Of a DNA stretch of 63,122 nucleotides, positions 10,179 to 18,054 are shown in pieces. Numbering within the stretch: position 1 is the stretch's first letter; the number at the start of each line of letters is the position of its first letter. A model generated the notes under the pieces. That model made no database searches and was not told the origin of the DNA. It saw nothing but the letters and a program-made list of their open reading frames with translations. Origin of the DNA: Sharpea azabuensis DSM 18934 (lineage in GTDB: Bacteria; Bacillota_I; Bacilli_A; Erysipelotrichales; Coprobacillaceae); the NCBI RefSeq assembly GCF_000702165.1, contig NZ_JNKU01000006.1, forward strand, positions 1 to 63,122, given 5' to 3'. The translations under genes and the position numbers were made by a program.

Positions 10179-10336
10179 GCCTACTTCGCCTCCATTCCTT
10201 TTCATTCTAACATATTCCCTCTCTCTATCGAAAATGAAATAACACTTTTCCTAAAATTCGTTTGATGCCTATGCAATGTAAGCTCTTTCACAAAATAACC
10301 AAATTATGTTACAATGAATATAAGGCGGGTGAGGTT

Positions 10337-10939
10337 ATGGATGAATTTTATCGAAATCTTTATCTTGATTTTATCTTTATCTATCTGCAATCGCAGTTTA
10401 GTCATGAACAAGTCAAGATCTCTACGTCTTGTAAGACATATTGTCGAAGAGTCATTTATGAAATTGATGATTTAAAAGGATGTATTACATTATGGCATAA
10501 TCATATTATTGAAGAACAGATTACAAGAAATGACAAGACACTCTTCTACCTTCATTACCGTTTTAATAACCTCGCTCAGTTTACATCACTCTTTCGTGAC
10601 TTTCGTTATGCCTTCATGAATATGTTCACTTCACAGAATATTCATATTGGCATAGTCTCTCAAGATGGTCTTTCTGCCGCACCTTTTGTCCAGATCTTGC
10701 AAGAAGTCTTAAAATATGAAGAGAGTCCCATTGTCATCGAAGCTCTCGATCTTGAACAGGCGCGTCAGAATACCAAGCGCTATACAGCTCTCTATCTCGC
10801 TCCTCAGCTCAAAGAGGACTATCCAGCCTTCCTGAATACTTCAACACCTACTTATATGATATCACCTCTCATTTATGCCACCCATGATTCTCTTTCCATG
10901 TTAACACAAATCAAAGAAAAAATAAGACACCAGAGCTAA
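10337..10939 (+). CDS. Orphan protein with PTS EIIB-like C-terminal domain lacking the phosphocysteine
   Basis: 200 aa. Residues 1-100 form an uncharacterised domain (FYLHYRF near 70). Residues 103-200 look like a lactose/cellobiose-type EIIB domain: a short strand plus loop IGIVSQDGLSAAPF, then YTALYLAPQLK. The position of the phospho-Cys is Ser109. The same two-part layout occurs in the gene at 21904-22503, where the Cys is kept. ATG 10337 follows GGTGAGG. No PTS transporter is near, so a sensing or regulatory role is guessed. It ends convergent with hflX with a four-base overlap. Confidence 0.6.
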   Translation: MDEFYRNLYLDFIFIYLQSQFSHEQVKISTSCKTYCRRVIYEIDDLKGCITLWHNHIIEEQITRNDKTLFYLHYRFNNLAQFTSLFRDFRYAFMNMFTSQNIHIGIVSQDGLSAAPFVQILQEVLKYEESPIVIEALDLEQARQNTKRYTALYLAPQLKEDYPAFLNTSTPTYMISPLIYATHDSLSMLTQIKEKIRHQS

Positions 10940-12159
10940 TTTTCTGGCATCTTAATATACTTGGCATATTTATTCTTATAATAGCTTGTCACTTCAACAA
11001 TCAAGTGAATACCATCTTCAGGAAAGCTTTCTTCAATAATATGAACACGTTGTTTAAGGGTGTTGTAGACTTCTCCTTCATTATAAGGAATGACCATGGC
11101 GACACGTTCTTCATCTTGGGCAAGTAAGCGTAAGATTTCTTCTTCCATCTCTTCAATATGCGTTTCATTTTTTACAGAAATAAAGACATGGGGATCACGT
11201 GTTACCAGCAAATCATCATGGGGTAAATCTTCTTTATTATAGACATAGAGAATAGGTGTACGATCGACACCAAGCTGTTGTAATGTATCAAGAGTAACAT
11301 CAATTTGTTTTTGGACATATTTTGCACTACAGTCAATAACCATCAAGATAAGATCCGCTTCTTTCACTTCTTCAAGCGTAGAAAGAAAGGCTTCAATTAG
11401 ATGATGAGGCAAATGAGAACTAAAGCCAACTGTATCCGACAAGAGAATATATTTCTTATCAGCTAAACGTATTCTTCTTGTCGAAGTTTCAAGAGTCGCA
11501 AAAAGCATATCCTGAGCACTGACTTTCTTTTGCGTATAGAGATTCATCAAAGATGATTTCCCAGAGTTTGTATAACCAACAAGACATACAACCTCTTCCT
11601 GATTACGCATACGTCTTTGTCTTTGAATTTGTCTTTCTTTCTTGAGTCGAGCAAGTTCCTTTTTTGCAGTGGCAATCTGGTGATGAATACGGCGGCGGTC
11701 AATTTCGAGCTGTGTTTCCCCTGCTCCTCTAAAGCCACTACCACCCTGCTGGCTATAAATGCCTTCATGCATGCCTGCTAGGCGAGGAAGCTCATAATTC
11801 AAACGCGCAATCTCGACCTGTAATTTGGCTTCTTTTGTCTTCGCTCTTGAAGCGAAGATACGAAGAATAAGATCAGTTCGATCTGTCACTTCAAGACCGA
11901 ATTCTTCAGTAAGATTACGTACTTGTAGCGGGGTCAGTTCTTCGCCGACAATAACCATTTCTTCGTCATCAATCATGCGCTTCACTTCATTGACTTTCCC
12001 CTTTCCCATATAATAGGGCTTAGTCGGTGTAATGCTTTGGACAATGACTTTCGTATATTCAATATCACAAGCTTTACATAAGCCTTTCAGTTCACTAAGG
12101 CTCATTGCAAAGTCATCTTCATCTTTATAATCTAAGGCAACCAATATCGCTTTTTTCAT
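10936..12159 (-). CDS. hflX: GTPase HflX
   Basis: 407 aa. An N-terminal HflX domain (about 1-100, with KPYYMGKGKVNEV) leads into the glycine-rich linker GIYSQQGGSGFRGAGETQLE and coiled coil. The G domain has GYTNSGKSS (G1), DTVGFSSHLP (G3) and YNKEDL (G4). HflX binds the 50S subunit and splits stalled or hibernating ribosomes, for example in heat stress. The ribosome binding site is GAGG, nine bases upstream. It is a single gene and shares four bases with the EIIB-like gene at its 3' end. Confidence 0.95.
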   Translation of the reverse strand: MKKAILVALDYKDEDDFAMSLSELKGLCKACDIEYTKVIVQSITPTKPYYMGKGKVNEVKRMIDDEEMVIVGEELTPLQVRNLTEEFGLEVTDRTDLILRIFASRAKTKEAKLQVEIARLNYELPRLAGMHEGIYSQQGGSGFRGAGETQLEIDRRRIHHQIATAKKELARLKKERQIQRQRRMRNQEEVVCLVGYTNSGKSSLMNLYTQKKVSAQDMLFATLETSTRRIRLADKKYILLSDTVGFSSHLPHHLIEAFLSTLEEVKEADLILMVIDCSAKYVQKQIDVTLDTLQQLGVDRTPILYVYNKEDLPHDDLLVTRDPHVFISVKNETHIEEMEEEILRLLAQDEERVAMVIPYNEGEVYNTLKQRVHIIEESFPEDGIHLIVEVTSYYKNKYAKYIKMPEN

Positions 12160-12253
12160 AAAATCCTCATTTCTCTTTCACTCCTATTATTTTACTTGAT
12201 TTTGAAGAAGATGAAAAGATTATGATATTTATTAGGAATAATTCTCAATAGTA

Positions 12254-12282
12254 TTGACTTTTCAGGAAATAAGAGCTATACT
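12254..12282 (+). promoter_or_regulatory. perR-rbr promoter
   Basis: TTGACT (12254-12259) and TATACT (12277-12282) with a 17-base spacer, directly followed by a PerR-type palindrome. Confidence 0.75.
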
Positions 12283-12286
12283 TTAT

Positions 12287-12301
12287 TCGTAATCATTACT
12301 A
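12287..12301 (+). promoter_or_regulatory. PerR/Fur-type operator
   Basis: The 15-mer at 12287-12301 has the perfect core palindrome GTAAT-C-ATTAC (12289-12299), close to the A/T-rich 7-1-7 PerR box. It lies just after the -10 box and before perR, which fits autorepression of a peroxide regulon. Confidence 0.7.
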
Positions 12302-12316
12302 ATAAGGAGAAAGAAC

Positions 12317-12718
12317 ATGAGCTTAGTAAGAAGACGTATGACGAAACAGCGTACTGTCATCTATGACATACTGTGTGCTGATCATACACATCCAACTGCT
12401 GAAGTGATTTATGGCAAAACCCAAGAAGTTTTACCTAATATTTCACTAGGAACTGTTTATCGTAACTTAAATCTTCTTGCGGAAGATGGCATGATCAAGA
12501 AGCTTGATTTAGGTGACGATAAAGTTCATTTTGATGGTGATATCACCCCTCATTCGCACTTTATCTGTGAAAGCTGTGGCAAGATTATTGATATCAACGT
12601 AGATACAAATGACCTTAAACAACTCGAAAATGATCTTGCGACAAAAAACAAGCTTATTGTTCATTCTGCAGAGCTTGTCTTTCGAGGTATTTGTGATGAG
12701 TGTGTGTGTAAATCATAA
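12317..12718 (+). CDS. perR: Peroxide-responsive repressor PerR (Fur family)
   Basis: 133 aa with a winged helix (MTKQRTVIYDIL to LGTVYRNLNLLAEDGMIKKL) and a metal-binding half with HSHFICESCGK and CDECVCK, which supply Cys pairs for the structural zinc. Fur-family repressors of this size next to rubrerythrin are usually PerR, which senses H2O2 by iron-catalysed histidine oxidation. The neighbouring rubrerythrin gene and the operator support PerR over Fur or Zur. The ribosome binding site is AAGGAG. It is the first gene of perR-rbr. Confidence 0.88.
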   Translation: MSLVRRRMTKQRTVIYDILCADHTHPTAEVIYGKTQEVLPNISLGTVYRNLNLLAEDGMIKKLDLGDDKVHFDGDITPHSHFICESCGKIIDINVDTNDLKQLENDLATKNKLIVHSAELVFRGICDECVCKS

Positions 12719-12733
12719 GAGGAGGAAAACATT

Positions 12734-13318
12734 ATGGATTTAAAAGGAACAAAAACAGCTGGTAATTTAATGCATGCATTTGCAGGTGAGTCTCAGGCAA
12801 GAATGAGATATACTTACTTTGCATCTCAGGCTAAGAAGGATGGTTTCGTAGAAGTACAGAAAATCTTCGAAGAAACTGCTAACCAGGAAAAAGAACATGC
12901 TAAAAGATTAATGAAGTTATTAGTTGCTGGTGGTTTCAAAGGCGAAACAATCGCTGTTGAAGGTAGCTTCCCTGTTATGCTTGGTACAACAACTGAAAAC
13001 TTAAAATCAGCAGCAGCTGGTGAAAATGAAGAATGGTCTGATATGTATCCTAGCTATGCTAAGATTGCTGAAGAAGAAGGATTCCCTGAAATTGCAGCTA
13101 TCTTACGTGCAATCGCTCGTGCTGAAAAGATGCATGAAGATCGTTATTTAAAGTTATTAGCTAGAATTGAAGACGGTACTGTATTCAAGAAAGATCATAA
13201 AGTATTATGGAAATGTAATAACTGCGGTTATGTTGTTGAAGCTGAAGAAGCTCCAAAGGCATGTCCTGCATGTGCACATCCACAGGCTTACTTCGAAGAA
13301 TACAAGTTCTTTGACTAA
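12734..13318 (+). CDS. rbr: Rubrerythrin
   Basis: 194 aa: an N-terminal ferritin-like di-iron domain ([36 protein letters not shown] supply Glu/His ligands) and a C-terminal rubredoxin domain with WKCNNCGYV and [13 protein letters not shown]. It reduces hydrogen peroxide with electrons from NAD(P)H through rubredoxin-type partners, as is standard in anaerobes. It is 15 bases downstream of perR with its own GAGGAGG site. The surrounding regulon implies an anaerobic or microaerobic host. Confidence 0.97.
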   Translation: MDLKGTKTAGNLMHAFAGESQARMRYTYFASQAKKDGFVEVQKIFEETANQEKEHAKRLMKLLVAGGFKGETIAVEGSFPVMLGTTTENLKSAAAGENEEWSDMYPSYAKIAEEEGFPEIAAILRAIARAEKMHEDRYLKLLARIEDGTVFKKDHKVLWKCNNCGYVVEAEEAPKACPACAHPQAYFEEYKFFD

Positions 13319-13325
13319 TCCAACA

Positions 13326-13349
13326 GACGGGAATTTCCCGTCTTTTTTA
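13326..13349 (+). terminator. Terminator of perR-rbr
   Basis: GACGGGAA and TTCCCGTC pair perfectly, followed by six T. Confidence 0.85.
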
Positions 13350-13393
13350 TTGCAATTTTTGAACACATGCATTATTATCTAGAAAAGACAAAT

Positions 13394-13490
13394 GCAGAGT
13401 AGACAAAGAGGCGTTAAGTGCTCGATGAACGGGGAGTTGTCATCGGGACGAAAAGTTGTTCTTGCGGTTTCTTTGTCGCATCCCGCTGCT
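13394..13490 (+). promoter_or_regulatory. Tetrahydrofolate (THF) riboswitch, class I
   Basis: The conserved blocks occur in order: GCAGAGTAGAC (13394), GCGTTAAGTG (13411-13420), GAACGGGGAGTTGTC, and GCATCCCGCTGC (13478-13489). P1 pairs GCAG with CTGC, and P2 pairs GACAAAG (13402-13408) with CTTTGTC (13471-13477). These match the folT-type THF riboswitch. ACCTCC at 13505-13510 can pair with the folT ribosome binding site GGAGGT at 13539-13544, which suggests translational control. Confidence 0.92.
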
Positions 13491-13550
13491 ACACACGTGA
13501 GATGACCTCCGATGTAGTAAAAAGGAAGATACTGCAAAGGAGGTATATTT

Positions 13551-14069
13551 ATGTCTAAATTAAAGAACACTAGAATTTTAGCCATAACAGCAATGTTGGC
13601 AGCCGTATCCATTATTCTATCTTATTTTAAGATTCCACTCTCTCCACTTATTGAAATCAGATTTACAACATTACCATTAGCCATTGCTGGTTATCTTTTT
13701 GGTCCTGCTATCGGTGGGATGGTTGGCTTGTTGGCTGATGTAGGTGGTTATATCATTGCTCCAACAGGACCTTTCTTCCCAGGCTTTACGATTTCAGCTA
13801 TTATTAGCGGTGTGATTTATGGTTTGATCTTACATCATCATGAATTCAGCATTAAACGTGTCTTTATTGCACAGTTAATTATTGTACTTGTTGTCAACTT
13901 GTTGTTGAACTCATTATGGTTATCAATGCTTTATGGCAAAGCCTTCATGGTTGCTGTGAGCGCAAGACTTTTCAAAGAAATCATCATGTTACCAATCAAT
14001 ACAGCTTTAGTGAGCTTAGTTCTTAAAGCAATTGGTGAACGTTCACTGATCAAGAAAGTCAGAGCCTAA
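13551..14069 (+). CDS. folT: Folate ECF transporter S-component FolT
   Basis: 172 aa with about six membrane helices and the FolT pattern FKIPLSPLIEIRFTTLPLAIAGYLFGP, GLLADVGGYIIAPTGPFFPGF. S-components bind the vitamin (here folate) and dock to a shared EcfAAT energising module encoded elsewhere. The THF riboswitch directly upstream confirms the substrate. The ribosome binding site AAAGGAGG is probably masked when ligand binds. The HAD gene follows after one base. Confidence 0.95.
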   Translation: MSKLKNTRILAITAMLAAVSIILSYFKIPLSPLIEIRFTTLPLAIAGYLFGPAIGGMVGLLADVGGYIIAPTGPFFPGFTISAIISGVIYGLILHHHEFSIKRVFIAQLIIVLVVNLLLNSLWLSMLYGKAFMVAVSARLFKEIIMLPINTALVSLVLKAIGERSLIKKVRA

Positions 14070-14070
14070 A

Positions 14071-14670
14071 ATGTATTTTGTATTCGATATTGGCAATGTA
14101 CTCTTTTCATGGAATCCAGATTGCTTTCTAGCCAAATACTTTCCTGACGATGTCATGAGATTGAAGCATATGATTTTCTTGGGTGAAGAATGGAAACGTC
14201 TAGATTTAGGGGAATTAAGTTTACAAGAAGTGGAAATATTACTGAGTGAACGATATGTTCAAGATCAAGAAGCTATCCACTTTATCTTTGATCATTTTCA
14301 AGAAGAAATGATGCAACCCATCGATGATTCCATCAAAACTGTCAAAGCTCTAAAAAAGAAAGGCTATAAGCTCTATCTCCTTTCCAATCTCAATCAAGAG
14401 CGTTATCACAAAAGATATCAACAACATCCTGATATCTTTTCACTCTTTGATGGTGTCACTTTATCAGGTGGTGTTCATGAACTTAAGCCAGATCAATCAA
14501 TCTATTTGAAGTTCTTTCATCAGTTTCACCTAGAACCATCAAATGGTCTTCTTATTGATGATAACTTAGCCAATATCCAAACTGCACAAAGACTTGGTAT
14601 GCAGACTTTACTGAGTCTTCCCCAACAAAATTTAACACAAATATTAAAGGCTATGGGCATTGACCTATAG
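14071..14670 (+). CDS. HAD-IA family phosphatase (YihX-like), copy 1
   Basis: 199 aa haloacid-dehalogenase hydrolase with motif I FDIGNVL (Asp nucleophile; Gly replaces the second Asp, as in YihX-type enzymes), motif II LLSNLNQE, Lys in ELKPDQSIY and motif IV GLLIDDNLANI. The likely reaction is hydrolysis of a small phosphate ester, substrate unknown. It is co-transcribed with folT (one-base gap). The next gene is a clear paralogue over its whole length. Its last codons MGIDL-stop lie in a 9-bp hairpin with no T-run. Confidence 0.88.
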   Translation: MYFVFDIGNVLFSWNPDCFLAKYFPDDVMRLKHMIFLGEEWKRLDLGELSLQEVEILLSERYVQDQEAIHFIFDHFQEEMMQPIDDSIKTVKALKKKGYKLYLLSNLNQERYHKRYQQHPDIFSLFDGVTLSGGVHELKPDQSIYLKFFHQFHLEPSNGLLIDDNLANIQTAQRLGMQTLLSLPQQNLTQILKAMGIDL

Positions 14671-14706
14671 CCATTTGTGTTATACTTATAAAAAGGAGTT
14701 TAGACT

Positions 14707-15309
14707 ATGAAAGAAATCATATTTGATATTGGTGGTGTCCTCTTAAATTGGAATCCAGATGTCTTTTTAAAGAAATATTTTGCAGGAAATGAAGAGAGAT
14801 TAAAGAAGATTGTCTTTTTAAGTGATGAATGGAAAATGTTGGATTTGGGAAATGCAAATGTCAATGAAGTACGAGCTCTCATACTTAAGCATCACCCCAA
14901 TGACATCAAAGCCATTAATTTCATCTTTGATCACTTTGAAGAAGAAATGCTTCAACCTATAGATGATACAGTTAAGGCAATTAAAGCCTTAAAAAAAGCA
15001 GGCTATAAATTCTATATTCTTTCCAATATTCACCAGGACCTCTTCCACAAAAGAACTCATGATTACCACGAGATATTTTCCCTCTTTTCAGGAGCTGTTC
15101 TCTCTGGAGAAGAACACTGCCTCAAGCCCGATCCTGCCATCTATCATATTCTTTTCAAGCGCTATAACCTCACCCCTTCCAATTGTCTCTTTATCGATGA
15201 CAGTCCTGCTAATATTGAAACTGCAAGAAAACTTGGGATGGAAGGTATTGTAAGAAAAGAGCAGCAAAACTTAATTGCCGTACTTAAGACTATGGGTATT
15301 TTCCTATAG
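14707..15309 (+). CDS. HAD-IA family phosphatase (YihX-like), copy 2
   Basis: 200 aa with the same motifs as the preceding gene: FDIGGVLLNWNPDVFL, ILSNIHQD, CLKPDPAIY, LFIDDSPANIETA. The two are a tandem duplication that has diverged moderately. A TATACT box and AAAAGGAG lie in the 36-base gap, so it may have its own promoter. It ends MGIFL-stop within a true terminator hairpin. The substrate is unknown. Confidence 0.88.
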   Translation: MKEIIFDIGGVLLNWNPDVFLKKYFAGNEERLKKIVFLSDEWKMLDLGNANVNEVRALILKHHPNDIKAINFIFDHFEEEMLQPIDDTVKAIKALKKAGYKFYILSNIHQDLFHKRTHDYHEIFSLFSGAVLSGEEHCLKPDPAIYHILFKRYNLTPSNCLFIDDSPANIETARKLGMEGIVRKEQQNLIAVLKTMGIFL

Positions 15310-15318
15310 TCTTTTTAT
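15288..15318 (+). terminator. Terminator of the folT-HAD-HAD operon
   Basis: GACTATGGG and CCTATAGTC form a 9-bp stem (one G-U) with loop TATTTT, then TTTTTATT. The stop codon lies in the stem. The first HAD gene ends in the same hairpin without the T-run. Confidence 0.8.
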
Positions 15319-15410
15319 TGACAAATATCATTTGCATATTGACAAAGATAGTTGTCAATGATATGATCATTTTGACAAAGATAGTTGTCAAAATGCAATA
15401 GAAAGTTGTC
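15318..15410 (+). promoter_or_regulatory. Operator array of the XRE/DUF3169 pair
   Basis: TTGACAA-AGATAG-TTGTCAA occurs twice as a perfect inverted repeat (15339-15358 and 15372-15391), 33 bases apart, about three helical turns. The second extends to 11-bp arms (15369-15396). Half-sites flank them: TTGACAA at 15318-15324 and TTGTCA at 15405-15410. The array lies immediately upstream of the XRE gene, so autoregulation is the simplest reading. Confidence 0.8.
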
Positions 15411-15423
15411 AGGAGGTGGAATA

Positions 15424-15642
15424 GTGGTACTCAGGAATCGTCTCAAAGAATATCGTGCCATCCTTTCCTGTAATCAGCAGGAAATGGGAAAAAAGTGCGG
15501 TGTATCAAGACAAACAATCAGTCTTATTGAACGTGGGGATTATTCTCCATCCGTAACTCTTGCCCTTACAATTGCCAAAATTTGTGACGCTAAGGTCGAG
15601 GATATCTTTTATTTGGAGGAAGAAGGAAATGAAAAGAAGTGA
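15424..15642 (+). CDS. XRE-family transcriptional regulator
   Basis: 72 aa, essentially one Cro/C1-type helix-turn-helix: RLKEYRAILSCNQQEMGKKC then GVSRQTISLIERGDYSPSVT and a short tail (AKVEDIFYLEEEG). This short form is usual for the regulator paired with DUF3169 membrane proteins. I chose GTG 15424 because AGGAGGTGG sits five bases before it; the frame is open further upstream but through the operators. It overlaps the next gene by 14 bases. Confidence 0.9.
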   Translation: MVLRNRLKEYRAILSCNQQEMGKKCGVSRQTISLIERGDYSPSVTLALTIAKICDAKVEDIFYLEEEGNEKK

Positions 15643-16393
15643 AAACAGAAAAGCTTTACCAAAATTCTTATTAACATTACTTATTGCTGGTGTCATTGGT
15701 GGTTTTATTGGTGCCCTAATTGGGCAGCTTGATAGACAAATATTTATGAAAGCATCGGCAAATGCAGCTTATGTATTTGGTTATTATATTGTTCCTTGGT
15801 TAATGATCATTGATGCTATTGTCATTCTTGTTTTTTGTCTTACATTATATAAACAAGCGAAAGCCCTTTATGATTCCTGGGATCAAGAAGATGATGAAAT
15901 CATAAATCGTGCTGAAGCAAAAATAAACAGTATTCTCTTATGCACACAAATCGGTATCATCCTCAGCGTTGTATTTCTCGCATGTCTTTATGCATATCAT
16001 TTTCAACTAGATCGCATTCTTACTATTGTGGCAGAAGTATTCTTCTTTTTCATCTTATTTGAAACAATTCTTTTCCAACAAAAAGCTATTGATCTTTCAA
16101 AGATTGGCGCAAGCGAGAAAACAGTATCTGTCTTTGATTTAAACTTCCAGAAGAAATGGCTAGAAGAAAGTGATGAGGCGGAGAAGATTCTTATAGGCAA
16201 ATGTGCCTACAAAGCTTATATTTCTACTAACTTCGCATGTGTTATTCTCTTAATTGCTTCTACTCTGCTTTGTCTTCTCACATCAGCAGGTTTATTGCCT
16301 ACTCTCTTTATTGCCATAATCATCCTTGTAAACATGAGTACCTACGCTCTTGAAGGAAGAAAGTATAATCAGACAGGGAGAAAACTAGATTAA
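15629..16393 (+). CDS. DUF3169 family membrane protein
   Basis: 254 aa with about six membrane helices: two near the N-terminus (LLTLLIAGVIGGFIGALIG and YIVPWLMIIDAIVILVF), two in the middle and two at the end. The family is commonly encoded with a small XRE regulator, as here, but its function is unknown. ATG 15629 follows GGAGGAAGAAGG and overlaps the XRE gene out of frame, implying coupled translation. Confidence 0.85.
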   Translation: MKRSENRKALPKFLLTLLIAGVIGGFIGALIGQLDRQIFMKASANAAYVFGYYIVPWLMIIDAIVILVFCLTLYKQAKALYDSWDQEDDEIINRAEAKINSILLCTQIGIILSVVFLACLYAYHFQLDRILTIVAEVFFFFILFETILFQQKAIDLSKIGASEKTVSVFDLNFQKKWLEESDEAEKILIGKCAYKAYISTNFACVILLIASTLLCLLTSAGLLPTLFIAIIILVNMSTYALEGRKYNQTGRKLD

Positions 16394-16410
16394 ACTTATC
16401 CCATCAAAGC

Positions 16411-16443
16411 AAAAAGGAATGTCCTCAGACATTCCCTTTTTTA
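16411..16443. terminator. Bidirectional terminator
   Basis: GGAATGTC/GACATTCC pair around CTCA with A-run and T-run flanks, serving the DUF3169 gene and the convergent AIM24 gene. Confidence 0.85.
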
Positions 16444-16445
16444 TC

Positions 16446-17147
16446 CTAGTTTCCACTTGATTTATCCGGTAAAAATGGGCTTAAAGCTTCCGCAAGGCTA
16501 TGAAGATTACGGGTTTGAATCAATACTTTTCCATTGCCATGGAATGTATTCACCAAGCCTTCTCCCGTTGTAAAGCCAAAAGTACCAGACGCAATTTCAA
16601 TATTGTAATCTAGATTTGCATCCCAGGCAACAACATGTTCATTATCAACAGTAAGCGGTGTATCAGGCGTTACTGCGAGTTCAACCAAAGCACCAAAGGC
16701 ATTGACTAAGATATCGCCATATCCTTCTGTTTCCATGACATAAAGACCACCGGTTCCACCAAAGAAAGCCTTGCCCAAATTCTGGCTCTTCATGACATAA
16801 TTCACACTGTCATCGGATGCTAGAAAGGCACCGGTATTCAAGCGATACTGCTTCGTTCCAACTTCCAGCTTACAGATTGCACCTGGTATTGCTGGAGCAA
16901 TACCAATACTGCTGCCATCAGTTAAGCCCTGTGCCTGAGTGATAAACATACTTTCGCCACTTGTCAGGCTGCGACCAATGGCACTGAGAACGCCACCAAG
17001 ACCTTTTCTGTTCGCATTCATTTTCCCAACGATTTCGACATTGGACATATAGGCCATTGCCCCACGTTCGATTTTTATCTTTTCCCCTTTTGCGAGTGTC
17101 ACTTCTGCCAAGGGGCAATCTGAATCGCCATTTATTCTATATTTCAT
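16446..17147 (-). CDS. AIM24 / TIGR00266 family protein
   Basis: 233 aa, full length for the family, rich in beta strands and glycine. Typical segments are VTLAKGEKIKIERGAMAYMS near the N-terminus, GGVLSAIGRSLTSGESMFIT and DGSSIGIAPAIPGAICKLEV. The family includes yeast AIM24; in bacteria its role is not established. It is nine bases downstream of aroE with AGGAGG and is the last gene of that run. I cannot assign a function. Confidence 0.85.
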   Translation of the reverse strand: MKYRINGDSDCPLAEVTLAKGEKIKIERGAMAYMSNVEIVGKMNANRKGLGGVLSAIGRSLTSGESMFITQAQGLTDGSSIGIAPAIPGAICKLEVGTKQYRLNTGAFLASDDSVNYVMKSQNLGKAFFGGTGGLYVMETEGYGDILVNAFGALVELAVTPDTPLTVDNEHVVAWDANLDYNIEIASGTFGFTTGEGLVNTFHGNGKVLIQTRNLHSLAEALSPFLPDKSSGN

Positions 17148-17156
17148 ATCTGCCTC

Positions 17157-18026
17157 CTATAAGCCAATGGCTTTACGTGCAACTTCAATAGGCATTTCTT
17201 TGCCTGTCCAGAGCTTAAAGCTTTCTGCTCCCTGATAAAGAAGCATATAGACACCACTAACTGGAATAGCACCTACCTTCTTAGCACGTTGTAATAATAA
17301 TGTATCTTTAGGATTATAGACACAATCAAAGACATAAAGTCCTTCATGTAAGTCTGATTCTTCAACAAGACAGCTATCTTGATGTGGAACCATGCCCACA
17401 CTTGTTGCATTCGCAAGAACATCAGCACTATCAATTTCTTGTTTTAATAATGCTTTGTCATCAATATCATAGAGATGCATTTCTACACCCGTCTTTTCTT
17501 CGATCAGTTTTAAGCGTTCCTGTGCTTTCGCATAGAAACTGTCTTTCTTGTTGAAAACGACAATTTCTTTTGCCCCATCAATAGCACACTGAGCCATGAT
17601 GGCAGCAGCAGCACCTCCTGCACCAAGCAAGACAAGCTTCTTACCTTTGATATCTAAGCCGTTTTCGCTTAAAGCACAAACGAATCCTGTGCCATCTGTT
17701 GATGTTCCTGTGAGGACACCATTATCATTGACAACCGTATTAATAGCTCCACATAATTCTGAAACAAGGGAGACATGATCTAAGTACTGACCAATATCAC
17801 CTTTATTAGGCATGGAAACATTCCAGCCTCTTACTTTCATAGCTCTTAAGCCAGCTACAGTATCTTTCAATTCTTCTTTGCCGACTTCAAAGACCAAATA
17901 AACATAATCCAATCCCAATGCATCAAAAGCCGCATTATGCATTTGTGGTGACATGGAATGTCTAATTGGGGTAGCCACTAAACCAATAAGTTCAGTATGC
18001 CCCGTAATTGCTAGTTCTCTACCCAT
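17157..18026 (-). CDS. aroE: Shikimate/quinate dehydrogenase family
   Basis: 289 aa: N-terminal substrate domain with GLVATPIRHSMSPQMHNAAF and the catalytic Lys of WNVSMPNK, then TSTDGTGF, and a Rossmann domain with VLLGAGGAAAAIM. Shikimate dehydrogenase reduces 3-dehydroshikimate with NADPH; the YdiB branch also uses quinate and NAD. No other aromatic pathway genes are near, so a YdiB-like role is possible. The gene has AAGGAG. Confidence 0.9.
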   Translation of the reverse strand: MGRELAITGHTELIGLVATPIRHSMSPQMHNAAFDALGLDYVYLVFEVGKEELKDTVAGLRAMKVRGWNVSMPNKGDIGQYLDHVSLVSELCGAINTVVNDNGVLTGTSTDGTGFVCALSENGLDIKGKKLVLLGAGGAAAAIMAQCAIDGAKEIVVFNKKDSFYAKAQERLKLIEEKTGVEMHLYDIDDKALLKQEIDSADVLANATSVGMVPHQDSCLVEESDLHEGLYVFDCVYNPKDTLLLQRAKKVGAIPVSGVYMLLYQGAESFKLWTGKEMPIEVARKAIGL

Positions 18027-18054
18027 AGTTTTTCTCCTTTTTATTCAGTATAGC

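Noticed and set aside
15424-16393. XRE/DUF3169 as a toxin-antitoxin module
   Set aside because: The layout fits, but DUF3169 proteins are six-helix membrane proteins with no known toxicity, and nothing in the sequence supports it.
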